A stretch of 64,000 nt of DNA from Anastrepha obliqua. Lineage: Eukaryota; Arthropoda; Insecta; Diptera; Tephritidae. Positions 56,944 to 64,000 of this stretch are shown piece after piece. Below the pieces are notes generated by a model. That model was given only the letters and a program-made list of their open reading frames with translations, did not search any database and was not told the DNA's origin. Where the stretch lies: positions 89,349,784 through 89,413,783 of the forward strand of contig NC_072893.1 of assembly GCF_027943255.1 (NCBI RefSeq). The letters are read 5' to 3'. Position 1 is the first letter of the stretch. Every line of letters starts with the position of its first letter. The position numbers were made by a program, and so were the translations under genes.

Positions 56944-57840
56944 CTTAGATGGAAATAAATCTATCGAGTTAAACGATATAATTTAAAATAATATAAATAA
57001 ATATAAAAGTATAATTCTATATAATAAAAATCTGTTAATAAGTACATTTATTCCTATTAGCATAAAATTAATTAAGAATTGGAAATAAATTACAAAGGTG
57101 TTAATTAATTCAAATATGTGTTGCTATTTAATACACCCATACAATTGCACAAATTATTTGTGCATATTTTCTGCTACAATTTTCTCTTTATGCCGAAACC
57201 AAACAATACTTAGTTATCAATTGTCTCAATATTTGTAATAAGCATTCGAGTGTCAGATTTCGTCTAATCAAAGTACACAATTCTGCATCCCAAGCTGTAA
57301 CACGAAAGCTTTAAGATATATTTACACATTTACTGTTCCCTACGACTATCTAACACCTCACTTAGGACGACTGTATAGTATAAGTAAATACATATGTGCT
57401 TGTGTAATTCCAATTTATTTTTGCCAATCTGTATTTAAATGAAATGCGTAAATTAGCCACTGCACACAACCGGCATGCCCAGTCTAAGTGCAGACTATAA
57501 TTCCTTCCTTCTATCATTTCACAGAGATACTTGAAAGAACAAACAATGAATGACGAATAAATGAATAAGTGTTAAAATGTATGAATGAGAGAGCAATACA
57601 TAAATAACAATATAAGAAATGAACAAATGTCATTCATTTTTAGTGATAAATTGCTAGCAGGGAGTGAAAAGAAGAAAAGAAAAAATGCGTTGCTAGAAGT
57701 GTTTCCTTGCAGTCCTTTCTAGTACTAAGCATAACTAAGAACTAAGGAGAAGCAACGCAAAATCGAAGTGGAAGGCGTAGTTGGTGTCTGAAGTAGAGAC
57801 ATAAAGCGAGGTATCATTGATGCTAAATTAAATTTATACC
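56944..57840. other. Stretch without a recognised gene
   Basis: AT-rich at first; from about 57480 it becomes more mixed. No motif. The right part could belong to the upstream region of the exon at 58782. Confidence 0.4.
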
Positions 57841-58781
57841 GTCGAACTCAAGAACAAACGTTTTATGTCCGCCCACTGTGGTTAGAACAATAAGAAAACA
57901 AGCCGAAGGACGTCGAAAACAAAATCAGCACGCCCGTTCGGAAGTAAACAAAGCAGGCAAATGTAAATGGAACAGTCACTGCCGCTGAGCAGAAAACAAC
58001 GAGCGGACAATCCACACCGGCATTGGTGGGGGTATTGGTGTTGGCATTATCGTTGTCGGCAACGATAGCATAGGGAGTGGGCGTGGGAGCAGGAGCGACA
58101 ACCACGTAAAAGCAAATGTGTAATAAATTGCATGAAAAACTCAATCATTACACCAGCAGCTGGGAGTTAATTTAGTTAACGCTACCAGCCAATCTCCAAC
58201 GGCCCGCTGCCAGCAGCCAGCAACTAAATATCTACTAGGTGCGTAACCAGCGAAGCCAACTTTTCAACTAGAGAACTGCTGGTTAGTAATTTTGGGACTG
58301 AGATTGAAGGACTTGCCCACACTGCTGTTCGTCACCAACAACATCATCGCCATCAACATCATCACCAAATAGCATTTGGATTTGCATTTGAACTCACAGC
58401 ATTGTGCAAACCACGTAAAAGTGAAAGAGGTGGAGGGAAGTGCAAAGAGATACTCTCTCTGTAACACTAAAGCAGTAGTGGTACCAGTAAGAAAGCTTTC
58501 ACTATAGTCGCCTTTGTATCACTTAAAGTTGCCACCATCGGAATAGCAACAAATCACTGTCAAAGGACTCATTGTCATAGTGCGCATCAGTCGGTTGAAG
58601 TTGCGTTCGTTCGGAGAGTGTATTGGTGGTTTGTCGATCTGACGCTTGGCAAGACGTAACATTTTGTGACAGTACGCATCTGGCCGTTTGCCGTTTATCA
58701 TTCGTAGTTCACAATCCGCAAAGACATTTGTTTGGGCGTTGGGATTGTGGGTGGGTGATGCCAACCCACTGAGAGCGAATT
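57841..58781 (+). promoter_or_regulatory. Putative 5' leader/promoter region of the host gene at 58782
   Basis: This stretch is visibly less AT-rich than its surroundings and carries no transposon signature. It includes CAACATCATC and CCATCAACATCATCACC triplet runs and CAG-rich parts (GCTGCCAGCAGCCAGCAAC), common in long untranslated leaders of fly developmental and neural genes. No unambiguous TATA or initiator can be pointed to. Minus-strand open frames here (57863-58144, 58264-58467, 58519-58764) follow from the low AT content and show no domain. The role is inferred from position. Confidence 0.4.
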
Positions 58782-58854
58782 ATGAAGCACCAGGGTTCCA
58801 GTCATTGCTGTTGCTGGTTCACACTTTTCTTGGTCGCTACGGGCATTGTTCTTG
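58782..58854 (+). CDS. First coding exon of a secreted or membrane protein (signal peptide exon)
   Basis: The ATG at 58782 has A at -3 and is the first Met after an in-frame stop at 58770-58772. The 73 nt encode MKHQGSSHCCCW followed by the hydrophobic run FTLFLVATGIVL, a typical signal peptide (basic/polar start, about 12-13 apolar residues, small residues near the end). They end in CTTG|GTAAGTATT, a near-perfect donor, in phase 1. Phase-1 joints after a signal peptide are common in genes for extracellular modular proteins such as immunoglobulin-domain receptors, so a cell-surface or secreted product is plausible. The downstream exons are not in the window as far as I can see, so the first intron would exceed 5 kb and contain the 59-63 kb transposons. 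The gene is not identified. Confidence 0.6.
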
Positions 58855-59125
58855 GTAAGTATTGTCTACGCTCGCTTTGTTTTATTTTGTAAGCATTTAA
58901 TGAATTTGCTAAATAGCCCATTTAATTGCTGCTTTGTTAGTGATAATAATTAAAAGTAATGAAGAACAAATCTTCGAGTAATAAAGTTTGTCGTTGATCT
59001 TTAGAAATGTATTTAAGATATACGGCAATAAATAATAGTCGGAAATTGGGAACTGAGAAGATTTCATGAGCATAATTAATTACATAAACATGCAGTATAG
59101 TGTAAGACCTAAGGAAATTTTTTTA
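58855..59125 (+). other. Start of the inferred first intron
   Basis: Begins GTAAGTATTG. AT-rich non-coding sequence follows. Confidence 0.4.
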
Positions 59126-59385
59126 CTACAGCCAAGAAATATCTAGTACAGTAATTAGCATTTGGTGAACGTTGGATCGAGTTCTGCCTTGCATGAAAAT
59201 AAGGTCCTTTAGGGCCATCTTTACAGTAACACGGCGCAAACCTAAATAATTAACTACAATTTGCTGAATGGATCCATAAGCAATGTTTAAGTCCCCTGCC
59301 TGTTCTCTGATGGTTAATTTGCTGTTATTGATCACTTTCACTTTATTGAGATTTTCACCAGTTTTCGATGTCGACAAGATTGTGG
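59126..59385 (-). pseudogene. Mariner family M6, N-terminal DNA-binding fragment
   Basis: The minus-strand frame reads STSKTGENLNKVKVINNSKL, then TIREQAGDLNIAYGSIQQIV, NYLGLRRVTVKMALKDLIFM. It is the second helix-turn-helix of the same mariner as at 19590 and 42290. No catalytic part. Opposite in orientation to the inferred host gene. Confidence 0.75.
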
Positions 59386-59439
59386 CGTGTGAGTGCTAAT
59401 AATAGCCCATTCTCGCTGTATTGCCACGTTTTGCTCTTT

Positions 59440-59650
59440 TGGCGTGTACAATTTTTAAATGCTCAAGTAGATAGCACTAAAACTCAAGCCCTCTATTTTG
59501 TAAAAATCCGCACTTTTTGCTGCCCAGTGCAATAGTGGTACTTTTCTAGATTCAAAAAACGCTTTACTAAAAGCTGCAATCGGTTGAATTGTCCAATTAT
59601 TAGCAAAAAGTTGGTCTGCAAATTCTATAAGTTTACTATCAAGCAAGCTA
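59440..59650 (-). pseudogene. Tc1-like transposase catalytic-region fragment
   Basis: The minus strand reads LIEFADQLFANNWTIQ, then AFSKAFFESRKVPLLHWAAK, SADFYKIEGL. This corresponds to the Tc1 segment with W.FQQDNA...H (second aspartate, here eroded to IQPIAA) through W...SPDLN.IEN.W (the final Glu retained in KIEGL). Only about 60 codons remain. Confidence 0.6.
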
Positions 59651-59691
59651 AATTACTTCGATGCATTAATTTTTGTCGATGTGGCGATGAC

Positions 59692-59997
59692 GGCGGCCGC
59701 CGTAGCCGAATGGGTTGGAATTCACAGAGAGAACGTGGCTTCGAATCTCGGTTAAACACCAAATTAAGAAAAACATTTTTTTAATAGCGGTCGCCCCTCG
59801 GCAGACAATGTCAAACCTCCGAGTGTATTTCTGCCATGAAAAAGCTCCTCATAAAAAATATTTGCCGTTCGGAGTCGGCTTGAAACTGTAGGTCCCTCCA
59901 TTTGTGGAACAACATCGAGACGCACACCACAAATAGGAGGAGGAGCTCATCCAAACACCCAAAAAGGGTGTACGCGCCAATTATATATATATATAAT
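59692..59997 (+). mobile_element. tRNA-derived SINE, best-preserved body and 3' end
   Basis: GGCCGCCGTAGCCGAATGGG opens the head, a short deletion follows, then GTGGCTTCGAATCTCGG (B-box-like), AGCGGTCGCCCCTCGGCAGA, CCTCCGAGTGTATTTCTGCC, ATGAAAAAGCTCCTCATAAA, ATTTGCCGTTCGGAGTCGGC, TTGAAACTGTAGGTCCCTCC, ATCGAGACGCACACCACAAA, GGAGGAGGAGCTCATCCAAA, CACCCAAAAAGGGTGTACGC and GCCAATTATATATATATATA. The (TA)n tail varies between copies. Confidence 0.92.
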
Positions 59998-60757
59998 AAA
60001 TAGAAGTTATTCCTTTATAACAAAAGGCTGCTCACCTCATTATTGAACTTCCACCGTGAATGGGGCGGAAGCAGGAGCAAGAAACGTTTTGTGTATGGTA
60101 CCAATACTGCTTTTAACCATAAAAGATCATCGAGGTTAATCTTTTCTCGTCGCGCTTCGCCAGTCCTCATCATAACATTGATACTTGTCGGCAAATGCCA
60201 AACGCATGCTTATAGATCGAGGCAAATGGTCTGGTTGTCGTACCATAGAAAGGTATTTTACGTTAAGGTTTTCAGGTGCGAAAAAACTGCCTATGATTAT
60301 TTAAAGACGGCTCAAAGCTTGACTTCTACTGAAAGAAGCCTCATCCGCACACAACTATCAATTTAAATATGTTTTTGTTAATATTAATTCAAGTATAAAA
60401 CCAAAGGACTTGCTTTGCTAAATTGGTAGAATTTACAATTTCTGATCTTGTTGAGCAAAAAGTGTCATTCTCTCAATTTCTATACTGCCTGCATTCAAAG
60501 AATTACAAAAAAATTACTTTTATTTTGAATGTGTTTTAATTTCAAAACTATTAACCACACACAAGCGCAATTTTTTTAATTTTATATTTTAATATAGTTT
60601 TAGTTTTAGTTTCTGGTTTTAACGAGCTTGTAACTAATAGTGCCCAGCACATAAGCGGAATATGTACGAAGATGATCGTTAATTTAATTTTTTTTTAATT
60701 TTTAAATCTCAGCCTCACCTAATGAGTGAATTTTTTCCGAAAAGATTTTCCTCGTGT
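59998..60757. other. Stretch without a recognised gene
   Basis: A 107-codon plus-strand open frame at 60043-60366 shows no domain. The rest is AT-rich. Confidence 0.4.
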
Positions 60758-61215
60758 AACACCCGGTTGTTTTTTTAACTGCATTGGAACTATCGATATC
60801 GATAACTTTAGTATGACAGCTGAAAATGGCAAACTGTGTTGGTATTTCTGTTCAGTAAGGTTTGGCAAGTCATCATGAATCATTACGTCAGAACCATGCT
60901 TTCAAATTGTGGAAATTTAATTAAAAAAAAATAAATCTGTTCGCGAAGTTCATAGAGCACTGGCCGCGTAATTGGTCCTTATTTCTTTCGAAAAGAGGAA
61001 GCAACTGCAGTTACAGTGAATGGCGAGCGCTATCGAGCCATACTGACTGAATTTTTGTTTCCAAAAAAATAATGAAAAAACCTCCACGGCAATTGGCTCC
61101 AAAAAGACGATGCGACTTGCCACATAGCGCGCGTAACAATCAATTTATTGAAATATGCAAGCCACCTTTGACGCCATACAGCCAAATTTATTGGAAAAAT
61201 GACACACAGCGCAAA
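60758..61215 (+). pseudogene. Mariner-like family M1, 5' part with central deletion
   Basis: The left end ACACCCGGTTGTTTTTTTAA resembles the M1 terminus. The leader ACTATCGATATCGATAACTT and GAAAATGGCAAACTGTGTTG match 6917 and 27425. The N-terminus is broken. Coding resumes with TVNGERYRAILTEFLFPK and, frameshifted, HGNWLQKDDATCHIARVTIN followed by LLKYA (second-aspartate region, QQDGA eroded to QKDDA). It ends near 61215. Confidence 0.75.
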
Positions 61216-61453
61216 ATGTCTGGTCTTTAAAAGAAGTGCTTATCGAGATTCCAGCCTTTATTTATCCATAAAAGTAACAAAATACGTTAAATAGTATTCG
61301 TTTTAATACACAAATAGATTTATGAGCATTACCAAGTAATAATAACTATAATAATAATAATGCATTCCATAAGTATGTAAATTCGATTTTCAAAATACGC
61401 AGAAGGTTTCATTCGACTCATTCATTTTGCCATTTTCAGAGTGAAGTGATATC
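61216..61453. other. Spacer, nothing recognised
   Basis: AT-rich with an ATAATAATAATA run near 61345. Confidence 0.4.
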
Positions 61454-61455
61454 TA

Positions 61456-62493
61456 CAGGGTGAACGATATGAAACACCATCACTTTTTCATATATTCACT
61501 TAAGCTCGATATGACCACCTTTTGCCTTGACTATAGCCTTCAAACGGTCAAAAAATTAGTTGCATGCTGCACGAATGTGATCTTGAGGTATTTTGGCCCA
61601 TTCTCGTATAATCGCTTTTTTCAACGCATCCATACTGGCATATTTTTACTCCTCGCGTTGCTCTCCAAAGTGGACCAGATGGAATAGTCCATTGGATTTG
61701 CGTCTGGCGAATTCGAAAGTCATTGTGTGGACGAAATGAAGTGTGGAACATGATTTCTTAACCATTCTTGGTTCACACAAGCTTTATGAGACGGTGCCGA
61801 GTCCTGTTGGAACGTCCATGGTCGACGACCGAAATGTTTGCGTGTCTACGGCTCTAAAGCAGCTTCTAAAACATTTTCCCGATAATAAGTCGCATTCACT
61901 TTGACACCAGGCTCGATAAAAACGATTGGAGAGCGTCCATAAGCGGTCACTGCGGCCCAAACCATTACTTGCGATAGGAAATTGCTTCGAGTGGCCATAC
62001 GTAGGCTCAAATTCTCGTATGAGCGTTCGGTCAAGTAAACACGATCGTTTTCAGTATTTATGAAGTGCTCAATTGGGAAATTTTATTCATCAGAAAACAC
62101 AATTTTAGGAAATTCTCCACGTTCGTGCAAGGGCAACAACTCCTTTGCTCTTTCGCACCGAACTTTTTTTTTGCTGGGGTGAAAGATCGTGTGTGTACCA
62201 GTATCATTGTAACATTTTATAGTGCGATACACAAACATTTTATTCACTTTGAGGTGACTGAGCTCACGAACAATGGCTGGTTGGGATTTCCAGCCAAATA
62301 TAACGCAATCACACTATTACGTTTGAATTCCATCACAGAAAAAAAAATTCAAAAAAACTGAGACGCAAATGCTTTTGATGGCTTATAAATAATATATCGA
62401 ACTGTCAGTAGAATAATTTTGACGTTGATGTCATGAACTGTTTAACAGACACAAGCAGTGTGAAGTTGGCAACACTTCATATCGTTCACCCTG
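61456..62493 (-). mobile_element. DD37D (maT-like) element, complete-ended
   Basis: The ends CAGGGTGAACGATATGAA (left) and TTCATATCGTTCACCCTG (right) are perfect inverted repeats flanked by TA. The minus-strand transposase shows PKIVFSDE (first D), HFINTENDRVYLTERSYENL, VMVWAAVTAYGRSPIVFIEP, GVKVNATYYRENVLEAALEP, FGRRPWTFQQDSAPSHKACV (second D) and NSPDANPMDYSIWSTLESNA (third D). From QQD to MDY there are 37 intervening residues, in frame across one stop, which defines the DD37D class. The N-terminal DNA-binding region is weak or partly deleted. Few stops, so this is one of the youngest copies here. Confidence 0.92.
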
Positions 62494-62689
62494 TATAAAA
62501 AAATATGTTGAAGGAAACCTGCATCAGAATCATGATTTTCTCGATTTAATATATTTCGTCACGCACTAGCAATTGTTGAGCTGTCCCAATGAATTTTCAT
62601 CACCTAGAAAATTGCACCAGACATTCTGACTGGTACTGGTGCAAGAGCCAATGACCTGTCATTTTGACTGGTTTGGTAAATCTAGTGTT
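62494..62689. other. Spacer, nothing recognised
   Basis: Contains two near-repeats of a TGACTGGTACTGGT/TGACTGGTTTGGTA motif at 62627-62670, both preceded by CATT. No gene. Confidence 0.4.
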
Positions 62690-62890
62690 AAAAATCGATT
62701 TATTGCAATATTCAAGCCACCACTGACGCTAAATGGCCGGATCTATTGGAAAAAGCAGTCAAAAATTGGACAATGCAATTCATAGCCGCGGCGAACATAT
62801 TTCAGTTATTATATTCAAAAAATAAATGCCATGAAATTATCTAACAGATTATAATAAAAACCTTGAATCCAAAAATATTTCTGTTTTATT
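62690..62890 (+). pseudogene. Mariner-like family M1, C-terminal fragment
   Basis: ATCGATTTATTGCAATATTC and AAGCCACCACTGACGCTAAA overlap the sequence at 61135-61170, so this is a separate copy. It runs to the M1 C-terminus (CAATTCATAGCCGCGGCGAA) and 3' end (AAATTATCTAACAGATTATA). No right terminal repeat is left. Confidence 0.75.
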
Positions 62891-63010
62891 ACATTTTCTG
62901 TTTCTTATTAAAGTTTAGATAGAACATATTTTAAATTTTAAAAAATTTGGCCGTAATTATGGGCTTCGAACTTCCTCGGCATTGGCAGATATACATTTTG
63001 AAATAAATGC

Positions 63011-63176
63011 AGGTGGCGCAAAATTAATCTCCCTATCGGAAAATTTATAATTTTTGTAAATGGCATTGTACGTCATTCATATTTGAGTGAACTATACTGA
63101 AGCTGTCTACAAAAAGGCAAGCAATACAGCGCGTAAAGGTCGACAACAAAATTGGACGATTAGCTTTGCGCCACCT
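63011..63176. mobile_element. MITE family A, reference copy with both ends
   Basis: AGGTGGCGCAAAATTAATCT at the left and GATTAGCTTTGCGCCACCT at the right are inverted repeats of about 19 bases with one or two mismatches. It is 166 bp long and non-coding. Internal TTTATAATTTTTGTAAATGG and CGTACGTCATTCATATTTGA are shared with copies at 1038, 25056 and 48887. Confidence 0.85.
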
Positions 63177-64000
63177 TGTACAAACGAGTACATAACGAGT
63201 TTTAAGTTCCGACTTCTTTTTTTTAAACTAAAGTGAACACATATTTTGATTAAGTATTAATTATGCTTGCTTATTAGCATATAAAGGTCCAGGGTTTACA
63301 ATTTATGAATATTAAATTATATTTTCCAATTGTTCCCCGCGTGATTTCTCTTACAGCAGCGATATTTTCTATGGAACGAGCGGAAAAAACATTCATTTGA
63401 GTTTTTATGTCTTTTACCGAGCCAGTCGACCTTAATAAATAATGCAATATTCCTTGATTTATGTTGCAAGCCTTGTTGTACGATTACACAGTGCAACAAA
63501 ATGAAAAAAGTCAATCCTTCAGGTCTTATAAGTATAAGTTCTTAAGATTTTTTATTGGAAATAGAGTCTCTTGAAACTTTAAAGTCCTTTAAAAATTTAG
63601 ATTGCTAAAAGAATTAAAAACTTAGTACGTGGCATTAAAAAATCTATAGTTTCACGTGCAACTCTATTCGAAATAAAAGCAGTGCCATATAGTGGAAATT
63701 TCTAGTGAAGAAAAAATGTCTCAGATCGAAATTTCATCTATGATTTTTATGCTTTTTTGCTTTATTTTGCGAATGTTGAAGTTCATAAAAAAAATTTTAT
63801 CAATGAAAAATACAGCACTCTATTTTTTATAAAGTAATAATAATATGTGAAAATAAGTATTTCGGTTGTGATTCAAAATAGCAGTAGTCAGCGTATAGCA
63901 TCAAATGAAAAACCTAAAAGAATTAATTCGCTATATAACTTAAAAAAGGAAAGTACAGCTGCGAACCTATGATGTATAGAGTCCACCAAAATCCTACACC
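63177..64000. other. Stretch without a recognised gene
   Basis: AT-rich to the end of the window. The minus-strand open frame 63317-63514 is unrecognised. Confidence 0.4.

Noticed and set aside
57863..58764. Minus-strand open frames of 67-93 codons
   Set aside because: No domain. They lie opposite the inferred leader of the plus-strand signal-peptide exon and are explained by the lower AT content there.
60758..62890. Reading 60758-61215 and 62690-62890 as one mariner M1 copy split by the DD37D element
   Set aside because: The two parts overlap in sequence (the ATTTATTG...AAGCCACC region occurs in both), so they are separate copies and not halves of one.
1..64000. CRISPR-like or bacterial operon structure
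   Set aside because: No regularly spaced repeats with unique spacers and no operonic coding. Composition, splice-like signals and transposon content are those of an insect genome.

Overview
The window looks like AT-rich chromosomal DNA of a higher fly (Diptera), most likely a true fruit fly (Tephritidae). The evidence is the density and kind of degraded transposons: several distinct mariner/Tc1 families, RTE-like, R1/I-like and Jockey/CR1-like non-LTR retrotransposons, and one abundant tRNA-derived SINE. TATGTA/CATA-type simple repeats and dipteran-style splice signals agree. The family-level placement is inference; 'Diptera' is better supported. No bacterial-style operons, CRISPR arrays, rRNA genes or genuine tRNA genes were seen.

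Layout. 1-5 kb: non-coding DNA with one MITE. 5.1-6.8 kb: less AT-rich, simple-repeat-containing DNA that looks unique. 6.9-20.4 kb: mariner/Tc1 and LINE remnants, including TIR-to-TIR mariners at 6917-7766, 9064-9866 and 14692-15685. 21.2-22.6 kb: a DNA transposon with about 100-bp inverted repeats around a protein of unresolved class. 22.7-29.1 kb: LINE fragments and a 2.3-kb Tc1-like inverted-repeat element containing a mariner and a LINE piece. 29.3-32.0 kb: a 360-bp MITE and a PIF/Harbinger element with TAA target duplication. 32.8-35.3 kb: a LINE and a mariner. 36.8 kb: one weak candidate host exon. 37.4-40.5 kb: a cluster of four plus-strand LINE tails. 42.3-46.7 kb: more mariner/Tc1 and LINE remnants. 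48.3-51.5 kb: a transposase fragment, a long-TIR element and a SINE. 53.6-55.6 kb: a clean three-level nest, SINE inside mariner inside a LINE reverse transcriptase gene. 57.8-58.9 kb: the only convincing host coding exon, a signal-peptide exon ending at a perfect splice donor. 59.1-63.2 kb: mariner, Tc1, SINE, DD37D and MITE copies.

Working together: the host exon at 58782-58854 suggests that the right end is the 5' end of a gene for a secreted or membrane protein, continuing rightward out of the window. Most of the rest is intergenic or intronic transposon sediment. Almost every transposase or reverse transcriptase here is broken. The most informative structures are the insertion junctions, and a shared 3' end between the SINE and the commonest LINE, which suggests that the LINE machinery mobilised the SINE.
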